Source of the DNA: DATJLY01 sp963729295
GTDB taxonomy: Bacteria > Pseudomonadota > Alphaproteobacteria > ATCC43930 > CGMCC-115725
DNA: 64,000 nt
NCBI GenBank assembly: GCA_963729295.1
Contig: CAVSNJ010000025.1
Coordinates: forward strand, 434,001-498,000
Reading direction: 5' to 3'
Shown: positions 24,794 through 32,483 of the stretch, piece after piece
How positions within the stretch are numbered: position 1 is the first letter of the stretch
Layout: each line of letters begins with the position of its first letter
Position numbers and translations under genes: made by a program
The notes under the pieces: generated by a model
What the model was told of the DNA's origin: nothing
Database searches by the model: none
What the model saw: the letters and a program-made list of their open reading frames with translations, nothing else

Positions 24794-25111
24794 TCAACGC
24801 ACTTGCGCCGGCACTTCGCGCCAAGTGGTCGTGCATGTTTGGACCGAAGGGTAATAACCTTTGGGGTCGTCGCAGTAGTACCAAACTTGTGGCCGCGGCT
24901 GGACCGGCGCGGCGACGGCGGGCGGCGCCACGACGACCGCCGGCGGGTAGGAATAGCCGGGCGGATAAACAGGCGCGACATAGGCCGGGCCAGGCGCGGC
25001 ATAAGGATAGCCGTAGGGATAAATCACTTGCGCCCCGGCCGGTGTCGTCATCATCGCAACTGCCACCACAAACAGCCCCGCGAGGCCGCACAAACCCTTG
25101 CGCCTGGACAT
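24794..25111 (-). CDS. Exported Pro/Tyr/Val-rich small protein
   Basis: 105 residues beginning MSRRKGLCGLAGLF (AGGA at 7 bases favours this ATG over one four codons upstream). Signal peptide to about TTPAGA, a Tyr/Pro-rich middle, and a C-terminal WYYCDDPKGYYPSVQTC motif ending WREVPAQVR. This motif is recurrent in Hyphomicrobiales exported proteins of unknown role. The two Cys could form a disulphide in the periplasm. Confidence 0.7.
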   Translation of the reverse strand: MSRRKGLCGLAGLFVVAVAMMTTPAGAQVIYPYGYPYAAPGPAYVAPVYPPGYSYPPAVVVAPPAVAAPVQPRPQVWYYCDDPKGYYPSVQTCTTTWREVPAQVR

Positions 25112-25186
25112 GTCTTCCTGCATCCGCCGCCGATGGTTGCGTCGGCCAACCAGCTACAACCAGCCGGTTTACAAATCAATGCCGGC

Positions 25187-26374
25187 CTACCCGGTAAACG
25201 CCCTTTTCGCTGCCTCCGGGGCAACCTGGCGCGGCAATAACAGGTAATAGGCGCCTTCCGCGCGCATCCTCCCCGCGGACAACTCGGCCGCGGCGCCGAA
25301 GCCCCAGAAGAGATCGCCCCTGACCGGCCCGCGAATCGCGCCGCCCGTATCCTGCGCCACGACGAGCCGGCGGAGGGCGAGGCCGTCCTGCGCCGCGTCG
25401 AGCCACATCGGCGCGCCCAACGGCAGGAACGCCGGATCGACCGCGAGGCTTCGCCCGGCGGTCAGCACCGCGCCCTCGGCGCCGAGCGGACCGTCGGTCG
25501 TGAGTTCGCGGAAGAAGACGTAGGCCGGATTCTCGTCCATCAGCGCGCGCGCCTTGTCCGGATGCGCCGCAAGCCAGGCGCGGATCGATGCCAGCGATAC
25601 ATCCTCCTGCGCGAGCTCGCCGCGCTCGACCAGAATCCGGCCGATCGGCACATAGGGGCGGCCGTTCTGGCCGTCATAGCCGAGCTGGATCAGCGTTCCA
25701 TCCGCAAGGCGCACGCGGCCCGAACCCTGGATCGACAGGACGAAGGCATCGACCGCACTGTCCACCCACAGGAATGCGAGGTTCATGCGGTCGAGCGCGC
25801 CACGCTCGATCTCGCCGCGCGTCTCGTAGGGGCGAAGCGCGCCGTTGACGACGCGGCCGGCGAGCCGCTCGCCGCGCCAGTCGGGGCGAAAGAGGCCGAG
25901 ATCGACCGCCACCAGATCGGGCGGGCGCCGCAAGAGCGGCACGGTGAATTTTCCGCCGGGCGTGCGCGCGCCCGACAGCTCGGGCTCGAAATAGCCCGTG
26001 AACAGTCCGTTCGCGTCGCCATTGTTGCCGACGCGCATCGGCACGAAATTCGCCGCGAAGAATTGCCGCGCGGCCGCATCGCTGACCGGACCGAGCGCAC
26101 GCGCAGCATCGCAAACGCCGCGCCAATCGCCCGCACGTCCGGCGACGCCGCCCGGTCCGAGCGGCTGGTCGGGCGCGAGCGCCTCGATGAGGGCGCAGGA
26201 TTTTTGCACTGCCGGAAGCGCCTCGGCCGTGGCGTCGTCGCTCCAGCCGCGCAGCTCGGCGAAGGATGCGGGCGCAAGCGTGAGATGCGGCGGCGGCGGC
26301 GGCACCGGCACGCGCGGCGCGCACGCGGCGAGCGCGAGCAGAAGTGCTGCGGCCGCCGCTTGCGCCGTGGTCAC
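25187..26374 (-). CDS. mltA: Membrane-bound lytic murein transglycosylase A
   Basis: 395 residues from GTG 26374, which overlaps the stop of the Tim44-like gene (GTGA). Lipoprotein-type signal (ALAACAP). MltA domain with GLFTGYFEPEL and a 3D-type C-terminal domain. The catalytic Asp is in VAQDTGGAIRG/RGDLFWGFG. It cleaves glycan strands of peptidoglycan to 1,6-anhydromuropeptides at the inner face of the outer membrane. Confidence 0.94.
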   Translation of the reverse strand: MTTAQAAAAALLLALAACAPRVPVPPPPPHLTLAPASFAELRGWSDDATAEALPAVQKSCALIEALAPDQPLGPGGVAGRAGDWRGVCDAARALGPVSDAAARQFFAANFVPMRVGNNGDANGLFTGYFEPELSGARTPGGKFTVPLLRRPPDLVAVDLGLFRPDWRGERLAGRVVNGALRPYETRGEIERGALDRMNLAFLWVDSAVDAFVLSIQGSGRVRLADGTLIQLGYDGQNGRPYVPIGRILVERGELAQEDVSLASIRAWLAAHPDKARALMDENPAYVFFRELTTDGPLGAEGAVLTAGRSLAVDPAFLPLGAPMWLDAAQDGLALRRLVVAQDTGGAIRGPVRGDLFWGFGAAAELSAGRMRAEGAYYLLLPRQVAPEAAKRAFTG

Positions 26375-27051
26375 GGGCTTTTGGTTGCGACCAGCATCCA
26401 GTTGGGGTCGCGCGCGCGCAGCGAGCGGGCGAAGGTCCAGAAATCGACATGCTCGCTGACGCGGTCGGGGTCGCCGTCCACGATCTTGCCGTCGGCGGCG
26501 CGCGTGACGTTCGCCTGATCGGTCACGAACTTGACGGTGACGAAGCCGGTCGAGCCTTCGACCGCGCTGTCGACGATCTCGGCGGATTTGATCGCCCCGA
26601 GTTTCGTCTCCATCGTCTCGTTGGCGGCGCGGCGCGCGTCGATCGCGCCCAGGAAACTCTGGCTCACCTCCTTGCTGAGCAAGGGGGCGAGCACCGCCTT
26701 GTCGCCTTTGGCAAAGGCGTTGACGATGATCTCGAAGGCGCCGCGCGCGCCTTGCAGGAACGGGTCGTCGGCAAAGCTCGGATCGGCCGCCTTGAGCGTG
26801 GCGGACGGCCCGGCGGGAGCCGCGCCGGCGGGCGAGGCGTCGGCGGGCGCTGCGCCGCCATTGACGGCGCGGAGCCGCGGCGGGGCGGCCGGTGCTCCGG
26901 CGGGCGGCGGCGCGGGCGGCGGCTGGAACGGGTCGCGGCGCTGCTCGAGCCCGGTGCGGCGGCCCAGCACGCTCCGGAGGCGAAACACCAGGAACCCGGC
27001 GATCCCGGCAAAGAGCAGGATGTCGATGAGCTGGTAGCCGTTGTCCATCAC
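26371..27051 (-). CDS. Tim44/TimA-like membrane-anchored protein
   Basis: 226 residues. One N-terminal membrane segment (LIDILLFAGIAGFLVFRL), a Pro/Ala-rich linker, and a Tim44-like C-terminal domain (GAFEIIVNAFAKGDKAVLAPLLS, FWTFARSLRARDPNWMLVA). This is the alphaproteobacterial relative of mitochondrial Tim44 and its usual neighbour is secB, divergent here as well. Suggested role: membrane protein biogenesis or import-related; not proven. It is upstream of and coupled to mltA. Confidence 0.88.
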   Translation of the reverse strand: MMDNGYQLIDILLFAGIAGFLVFRLRSVLGRRTGLEQRRDPFQPPPAPPPAGAPAAPPRLRAVNGGAAPADASPAGAAPAGPSATLKAADPSFADDPFLQGARGAFEIIVNAFAKGDKAVLAPLLSKEVSQSFLGAIDARRAANETMETKLGAIKSAEIVDSAVEGSTGFVTVKFVTDQANVTRAADGKIVDGDPDRVSEHVDFWTFARSLRARDPNWMLVATKSP

Positions 27052-27149
27052 GACTCACATAGGCGTTCCGGGCCGGAACGGCAAGAAGCGGCGATTGTCA
27101 CCCGCGCCGATCCATGCTAGCGAGCGAGATCGCAGCGGGAGCTTCTCTC

Positions 27150-27665
27150 ATGGCGGAAACCAACGGCGGGACGACGCCTCAGCCCGGCGCGGGCGCGCAA
27201 GGCGCCCAACCCGGCGCCCAATCGACGCAGCCCATGGTGCTGATCAACGCGCAGTACGTGAAGGACCTGTCGTTCGAGAATCCGCGCGCGCCGCAAAGCC
27301 TGTTGCAGACGCAGACGCAGCCGGAAGTGCAGATCGGCGTCGACGTCAAGGCGCAGACCGTGGCGCAGGGCCTCTACGAAGTGACGCTCACGATCAACGC
27401 CGACGCCAAGTCCGGGGCCGAGCGCGTGTTCCTCGTCGAGCTCGCCTACTGCGGCATCGTGACGGTGCAGAACGTGCCCGAGGCGAATCTGGGGCCGATC
27501 CTGCTGGTCGAGACGCCGCGCATCCTCTTTCCGTTCGCGCGCGCCATCATCGCCAACGCGACGCGCGAGGGCGGATTCATGCCGCTCCTGCTGCGCCCGA
27601 TCGATTTCGCCGACCTCCTGCGCCAGCAGCAGGAGCGCGCGCAGGGCCAGACCGCCGTCGCCTAG
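27150..27665 (+). CDS. secB: Protein-export chaperone SecB
   Basis: 171 residues starting MAETNGG at ATG 27150, preceded by GGGAGC. SecB core: INAQYVKDLSFENPRAP, VYLVELAYCG-type segment (VFLVELAYCGIVTV), and PRILFPFARAIIANATREGGF. A cytoplasmic tetrameric chaperone that keeps preproteins export-competent. The stop TAG shares its TA with the target duplication of a small transposon-like element. Confidence 0.95.
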   Translation: MAETNGGTTPQPGAGAQGAQPGAQSTQPMVLINAQYVKDLSFENPRAPQSLLQTQTQPEVQIGVDVKAQTVAQGLYEVTLTINADAKSGAERVFLVELAYCGIVTVQNVPEANLGPILLVETPRILFPFARAIIANATREGGFMPLLLRPIDFADLLRQQQERAQGQTAVA

Positions 27666-27766
27666 AGCCGGATCGCCCTTGATGGAATCGCTCCGGCGAT
27701 TCCATCAGGCGTGAATCCGTCTCTAATTCAATGATGAGAGCGCGATTCACCGGTCGGATCGCGCTC
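27665..27766. mobile_element. Short IS630-like MITE (about 102 bp)
   Basis: Flanked by TA (27663-27664 and 27767-27768). Ends GAGCCGGATCG and CGGATCGCGCTC are related to the ends of the IS630 copies at 4750-7898. It has no coding capacity. Two hairpins fill it: TGATGGAATCG/CGATTCCATCA (11 bp, loop CTCCGG, 27680-27707) and AGAGCGCGAT/ATCGCGCTCT (27737-27767). It sits exactly between convergent secB and dnaQ and may serve as a two-way terminator. Confidence 0.75.
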
Positions 27767-27773
27767 TAGGGGC

Positions 27774-28442
27774 TCAGCCGCCGCGCCAGATCGGCCGCGA
27801 CAGCTTCTCCAGAAACGCCGCGTGCGCCGCACGCTCGTCGGCTGTCGCCGCGTGCGGGCGCGGCGCGCGCACCGGGCGCTCGACGCCGCCGTTCCGCGCT
27901 GACGCCGTATCGGCGGCGAGGTCGAGGCCCGGCTGACGCCCGCCGATGAGCTCGAGATAAACCGTGGCCAGAAGCTCGCAATCGAGCTGCGCGCTGTGCT
28001 TCTCGCGCGCGGACAGATCGATGGCGAAGCGGCGGCACAGCGCATCGAGGCTCGCCGGCGCGCCAGGATAGCGGCGCCGCGCCAGCGCCAGCGTATCGGT
28101 GACGCCGCAGGCGAGCGCCGGGCGCCCCAGGCGCTTCAGCTCAGCATTGAGGAAGCGCACATCGAACTCGGCATTGTGGATGACGAGCGGCCCCGCGCCG
28201 AGGAACTCCAAAAGCTCGTCGGCGATCGCGCCGAACACCGGATGGCGCGCGAGAAACGCGTCATCGAGCCCATGCACCAGGAGCGCTTCCGCCGGCATCA
28301 TGCGCTCGGGATTGACATGGCGATGAAACACCTTGCCGGTCGGCAGGTGGTTCAGAAGCTCGATGCAGGCGATCTCGACGATGCGATGGCCGGCATCGGG
28401 TTCGAGGCCCGTCGTCTCGGTGTCGAGCACGATCTCGCGCAT
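27774..28442 (-). CDS. dnaQ: DNA polymerase III epsilon subunit (3'-5' exonuclease)
   Basis: 222 residues. DEDDh exonuclease motifs: Exo I VLDTETTGLEP, Exo II HNAEFDVRFLN, Exo III HSAQLDCELLATVYLEL. Provides proofreading in the replicative polymerase. A Lys/Pro-rich C-terminal tail is expected to bind the alpha subunit. Convergent with secB, as in many alphaproteobacterial origin regions. Confidence 0.96.
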   Translation of the reverse strand: MREIVLDTETTGLEPDAGHRIVEIACIELLNHLPTGKVFHRHVNPERMMPAEALLVHGLDDAFLARHPVFGAIADELLEFLGAGPLVIHNAEFDVRFLNAELKRLGRPALACGVTDTLALARRRYPGAPASLDALCRRFAIDLSAREKHSAQLDCELLATVYLELIGGRQPGLDLAADTASARNGGVERPVRAPRPHAATADERAAHAAFLEKLSRPIWRGG

Positions 28443-28490
28443 CGCAAAATTCTACCGGCGGGCGAATCGCGGAGGCAAGCGAAAATCGCC

Positions 28491-29057
28491 TCACGCGAGA
28501 AGCGCGCGCGCGAGAAAGACGGCGCCGAGCACGGCAAACACGATCGAGGCCACGAAATTCATCGCCCGGATCGGCAGCTTGTCCGAGAGCGCGTCGCCGA
28601 TGAAGACGGCCGGCACGTTCGCGATCAGCATGCCGGCGGTGGTGCCGGCGACGACGGCGACGAGATTGGGATATGCGGCCGCAAGCGCGAGCGTGGCGAT
28701 CTGCGTCTTGTCGCCGATCTCGGCGACGAAGAAGGCGACGCACGTGGCGAGGAACGCGCCCTTGTTGCTGATGTGCGGATTGCCGCCTTTCAACGTATCC
28801 GCATGCAGCACCCAGAGCGCCATCGCCAGCATGCTCACGCCCACGAGACCGTCGAGCACGCGCGGCGTCAGGACCGCGCCGAGCGAGCGCCCGAGCGCGC
28901 CGGCGACGGTGTGGTTGGCGATCGTCGCGACCAGGATGCCGGCGATGATCGGCCACGGCTTGCGGTAATGCGCCGCGAGCGCCAGCGATAAAAGCTGCGT
29001 GCGGTCGCCGATTTCGGTGATGGCGATCGTGGCGATGGCGACGACGAAGGCGTGCAT
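28491..29057 (-). CDS. UPF0016/GDT1-family Mn2+ transporter
   Basis: 188 residues, about six membrane segments in two homologous halves. Each half carries the family signature E-x-G-D-K/R-T: EIGDRTQLLSLALA near residue 16 and EIGDKTQIATLALA in the second half. The family exports or exchanges divalent cations, chiefly Mn2+/Ca2+. A yybP-ykoY manganese riboswitch directly upstream supports Mn2+ efflux. It is inserted between dnaQ and coaE, which are usually neighbours. Confidence 0.9.
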   Translation of the reverse strand: MHAFVVAIATIAITEIGDRTQLLSLALAAHYRKPWPIIAGILVATIANHTVAGALGRSLGAVLTPRVLDGLVGVSMLAMALWVLHADTLKGGNPHISNKGAFLATCVAFFVAEIGDKTQIATLALAAAYPNLVAVVAGTTAGMLIANVPAVFIGDALSDKLPIRAMNFVASIVFAVLGAVFLARALLA

Positions 29058-29123
29058 GCTTGCCCCCGAGCCCGCGAGACCACGGCCGCCACGCCTCCGC
29101 TCGGATCGGACTGCGCGCTGCCG

Positions 29124-29230
29124 TTGGTCTCGCCATGCCCAAAGGGGCCCCGTGCGCCATGGCTCATCGCCAAGCATGTTGACGCACGGCCCGGACGCGA
29201 AACGCGCCGGTCGGCTACTCCCCAAACGCC
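29124..29230 (-). promoter_or_regulatory. yybP-ykoY manganese riboswitch
   Basis: Read on the minus strand: GGGGAGTAGCC (29223 down), a hairpin CCGGCGCG-TTT-CGCGTCCGG, then GTGCGTCAACATGC and a closing CGCACGG. GAGACC ends at 29126. The GGGGAGTAG loop, the CAACAT segment and the terminal GAGACC are the conserved Mn2+-sensing elements of this class. It lies between the coaE stop and the transporter start at 29057, so it should switch the transporter on with high Mn2+. Confidence 0.88.
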
Positions 29231-29251
29231 GCAGGTTTTATCACGGGGCGC

Positions 29252-29864
29252 CTAAGCCGCGCCATCGCTTTCGCGGGGCCTGAGCGCGCGCACGACGCGG
29301 GCGAGCCCGCGCCAGGTGAGCGCCCGGCCAAGTCCGCTCGGCACGAGAAAGTCGGCGCGGCGGCGCTTTTCTCGCTCGCTCGTCTGCTGCGCGCGGAGGA
29401 AGGCGAGGCGCGCCGCCGTCATGCCGGGCCGCTTCAGCACGCGCGCGCGCTGGATCTGCGGCGGCGCCCACACGACGACGACGGCGTCGCAGCGCCGCTC
29501 GCCGTGGCTTTCGTAAAGGAGCGGCACGTCGAGCACGACGAGGTCCCGGCGCGCCGCCCGCGCGCGGTGCACGAAACGCCGCTCGGCCGCGGCGACGCGC
29601 GGATGGAGGATGCGCTCGAGCCGGGCGAGCGCCTGGCGGTCGCCGAAGACGCGCTCGCCCAAGGCGCGCCGGTCGATGCCGCCATCTTTGCGCGCGACGC
29701 CCGGAAACGCCTGCGCGACGAGCGCGGCCGCAGCGCCGCCGGGCGCCAGCATCCGATGCACCGCGGCGTCGGCGTCGAACACCGGCACGCGCATGCGGCG
29801 CGAACATGGCGGCGGCCGTGCTCTTGCCCATGCCGACCGAGCCGGTGAGGCCGAGGATCTTCAT
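29252..29864 (-). CDS. coaE: Dephospho-CoA kinase, apparent frameshift
   Basis: The first 21 codons from ATG 29864 encode MKILGLTGSVGMGKSTAAAMF, the P-loop of CoaE. The rest of the enzyme (MRVPVFDADAAVHRML, VLDVPLLYE, WAPPQIQRARVLKRPGM) is in another frame. Removing one C near 29795-29804 gives a continuous MFARMRVPVFDAD of normal length, so the sequence appears to carry one extra base. The last step of CoA synthesis is essential, so a sequence error is more likely than a pseudogene. ATG overlaps the aroE stop. Confidence 0.88.
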
Positions 29865-30709
29865 CGCGCGAACGTCTTCAGCATCGCCTGGCGCAGCGCG
29901 GGCGTGACCTCGGGCATGACGCCGTACCACGCCGCGAAGCCCGGCCGGCCCTGATGCAGGAGCATGCCAAGCCCATCGACGACGCGGTTGCCGCGCGCCC
30001 GCGCCGCGGCCAGGAGCGGCGTCTCGAGCGGCACATAGACGATGTCGTTCACCACCGCGTCGCGCGGCAGGCGGTCGAGCGGCAGGTCGAGCGCGGTCCT
30101 GCCTTCGAGGCCGAGGCTCGTCGCATGGACGAGGAGCGCCGCACCCGCGAGCGCGGCGGCGCGCTCTTCCCACGGGAGCACCGCGATCTTGCCGCCAAGC
30201 TCGTGCGCCAGCGCCGCGGCGCGCGCCGTCGTGCGGTTGACGAGACGGATCTCCGGCGCGCCATCGTCGAGGAGCGCCGCCGCCACCGAGCGCGCGCCAC
30301 CGCCCGCGCCGACCAGAACCGCGGGGCCGTCGCCCGCGCGCCAGCCGGGCGCGCCTTCGCGCAACGCCGCCAGGAAGCCGAAAATGTCGGAGTTGCGAGC
30401 GCTGAGCCTGCCGCCGGGCCCGACCACGATGGTGTTGGCGGCGCCGGCGCGCTCCGCTGAACCGTCGATCTCATCGACGATCTCGAGCGCCGCCTCCTTG
30501 TGCGGCAGGGTGAGATTGCAGCCGGCGAAGCCCAGCGCCGGCAGCGCCGTCAGCGCCGCACGCAGATTCTTGGGCTCGACCGGCATCGGCACATAGGCGC
30601 CGTCGATCTTGTGCTCGGCGAGCCAGAAGCCGTGCAGCGCCGGCGAGCGCGAATGCGCCACCGGCCAACCCATGACGCCGGCGATCTTGGCGGCGCCGGT
30701 GAGGCTCAT
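29861..30709 (-). CDS. aroE: Shikimate dehydrogenase
   Basis: 282 residues. Substrate-binding MGWPVAHSRSPALHGFW and LTLPHKEAALEIVD (catalytic Lys), Asp in SARNSDIFGFL, NADP-binding GAGGGARSVAAALL and NRTTARA. Reduces 3-dehydroshikimate to shikimate. ATG 30709 overlaps the maf stop and its own stop overlaps the coaE start, so maf-aroE-coaE are translationally coupled. Confidence 0.95.
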   Translation of the reverse strand: MSLTGAAKIAGVMGWPVAHSRSPALHGFWLAEHKIDGAYVPMPVEPKNLRAALTALPALGFAGCNLTLPHKEAALEIVDEIDGSAERAGAANTIVVGPGGRLSARNSDIFGFLAALREGAPGWRAGDGPAVLVGAGGGARSVAAALLDDGAPEIRLVNRTTARAAALAHELGGKIAVLPWEERAAALAGAALLVHATSLGLEGRTALDLPLDRLPRDAVVNDIVYVPLETPLLAAARARGNRVVDGLGMLLHQGRPGFAAWYGVMPEVTPALRQAMLKTFAR

Positions 30710-31299
30710 GGCGCGAGCGCGCCGCGTTCGCGCAGATAGGCCAGGAGCGGTAGCAGCGGCAATCCCAAGATGGCGAAATAGTCGCCGTCCACGCCTTCGA
30801 AGAGCTGCGCGCCCAAGCCTTCGAGCTCGTAGCCGCCGACGGTGCGCAGCACGCGCTCGCCCATCGCCGCGAGATAGCGCTCGAGGAACGCATCGCTGAA
30901 GCGGCGCATGACGAGCCGCGCCGTAGCGACGTGCTGCCACAGGATGTCCGTGCGCGCCATCGCCACGGCGGCCGTCACGAGCTCGTGCTCGCGCCCGCGC
31001 AGCCGCACAAGCTGCGCGCGCGCATCGGCAAGATCATGCGGCTTGTCGAACCAGGTTTTTTCGCAGTCGAGGATCTGGTCGGCGCCGATGACGACGGCGT
31101 CCTGGCGGCGCTCGGCCACCCGCGCGGCCTTGGCCCCGGCGAGCGCCAGCGCGCACTGCGCCGCGCTCTCGCCGCGCTCGCGGCAAGACCGCTTCAGCGC
31201 AGCTTCGTCGATCCCGGCGGGCTCGGCCGAGAACTCAACGCCGGCCGCGGCCAGGAGGCGTTGGCGCGCAGTACTTTCGGAGGCGAGCACGAGCCTCAT
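30706..31299 (-). CDS. maf: Maf-like nucleotide pyrophosphatase
   Basis: 197 residues: LASESTARQRLLAAAGVEF at the N-terminus and the catalytic motif VVIGADQILDCE. The later VGGYELEGLGAQLFEGVDGDYFAILGLPL is typical. It hydrolyses modified or canonical NTPs to limit their incorporation. The usual N-terminal SxSPRR has changed to SESTARQ, which is seen in this alphaproteobacterial subgroup. Coupled to aroE. Confidence 0.92.
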   Translation of the reverse strand: MRLVLASESTARQRLLAAAGVEFSAEPAGIDEAALKRSCRERGESAAQCALALAGAKAARVAERRQDAVVIGADQILDCEKTWFDKPHDLADARAQLVRLRGREHELVTAAVAMARTDILWQHVATARLVMRRFSDAFLERYLAAMGERVLRTVGGYELEGLGAQLFEGVDGDYFAILGLPLLPLLAYLRERGALAP

Positions 31300-32117
31300 G
31301 TCTCGAGGCCCTGGCGCCGCGCGTTGAGCTTCAGGATCGCCGCCGCCGTCTCCTCGATCGAGCGGCGCGTCACGTCGATCACCGGCCAGCGCCGCTCGGC
31401 GAAGATGCGGCGCGCAAACAGCACTTCCTCACGCACGGCATCAAGATCGGTGTAGTCCGTGTGCTCTGCGTCCTGGCGCAGCTGCGTCATGCGGTTCTGG
31501 CGCACCTGGATGAGGCGCTCGGGATCGTTGGTCAATCCGACGACCAGCGGGCGCGTCACCGCGAACAGCTCCGGCGGCAGCGCCACGCTCGGCACGACCG
31601 GCACGTTCGCCGCCTTGATGCCGCGATTGGCGAGATAGATGCAGGTCGGCGTCTTCGACGTGCGCGACACGCCGACGAGGATCACGTCGGCGTCGTTGAG
31701 GCCCCAGACCGATTGGCCGTCATCATGGTTCAAGGCGAAGGTCATGGCGTCGATGCGCTGGAAATACTCGGCGTCGAGCAGATGCTGCTGCCCGGGCAAG
31801 CCGCGGCTCTGCCGCCCGAGATAAGAGGCAAGCGCCCCGATCACCGGGTCGAGCACGGGAATGGTCGGCACCGACAGCTTGCGGCAGCCGTCGACCAGCG
31901 GCTCGCGCAGCTCCTCGTTGACGAGCGTATAAAGGACGACGCCGGGATTGAGCGAGACGCCCTGCACCACCCGCTCGATCTGGCTCTTGGTGCGCACCAT
32001 CGACCAAATGTGCTCGATCGCCTCGGCGCCCTCGAACTGGACGAGGCAGGCGCGCGCCACGGCATGAACCGTGTCGCCGGTCGAGTCCGAGACGAGATGG
32101 AGATGGAAGGCGCTCAC
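31296..32117 (-). CDS. Bifunctional kinase/phosphorylase regulating PPDK or PEP synthase (DUF299)
   Basis: 273 residues from GTG 32117 (VSAFHLHLVSDSTGDTVHAVARA). P-loop GVSRTSKTPTCIYLANRG, and later VVGLTNDPERLIQVRQNR. The family phosphorylates (ADP-dependent) and dephosphorylates a Thr of pyruvate phosphate dikinase or PEP synthase. Its place next to the origin and maf is characteristic of alphaproteobacteria. First gene of the leftward operon starting at the origin. Confidence 0.92.
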   Translation of the reverse strand: MSAFHLHLVSDSTGDTVHAVARACLVQFEGAEAIEHIWSMVRTKSQIERVVQGVSLNPGVVLYTLVNEELREPLVDGCRKLSVPTIPVLDPVIGALASYLGRQSRGLPGQQHLLDAEYFQRIDAMTFALNHDDGQSVWGLNDADVILVGVSRTSKTPTCIYLANRGIKAANVPVVPSVALPPELFAVTRPLVVGLTNDPERLIQVRQNRMTQLRQDAEHTDYTDLDAVREEVLFARRIFAERRWPVIDVTRRSIEETAAAILKLNARRQGLET

Positions 32118-32483
32118 CTTACCCCCTTCTGGGGATAAGGCTGACTTATCCCAAGGGGTCGGCCCTCACCGCGAAATGATCCCCACTCGGGGTCTATCCA
32201 TACAGACGATTGCTGCCCGGTGCGGAACGCATGGCCACCCTTCGCGACTCGGGGATTGCCGTCTGGGCCGCACAAACGATCCACGTTATCCCTGCCTTTC
32301 ATCTCGTGCGGAGTCGGCAGCTTCCGCCCTTCGCCCGCGCCTTATACACGGTTTTACCGCAGACGGCGCGCTGACCGCCCTCCATTCGGGATCGATTCAG
32401 AGGAGTCGGTAATCCCCGATACGCATGACCCCAACTACTACCACTATCTTTAGATTCTAAATAAGTAGAGGTAAGAGCAGCGA
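32118..32483. other. Probable chromosomal replication origin (oriC)
   Basis: A 366-bp non-coding gap between the leftward kinase/phosphorylase gene and rightward hemE, the position of oriC in Caulobacter, Rickettsia and rhizobia. DnaA-box-like sites: TTATCCCCA (minus, 32130-32138), TTATCCCAA (32146-32154), TGATCCCCA (32177-32185, like Caulobacter G-boxes), TTATCCCTG (32286-32294), TTATACACG (32342-32350). An AT-rich patch with palindrome TTTAGATTCTAAA lies at 32448-32465. Coding direction flips here. The boxes are degenerate, so the call rests equally on context. Confidence 0.78.
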
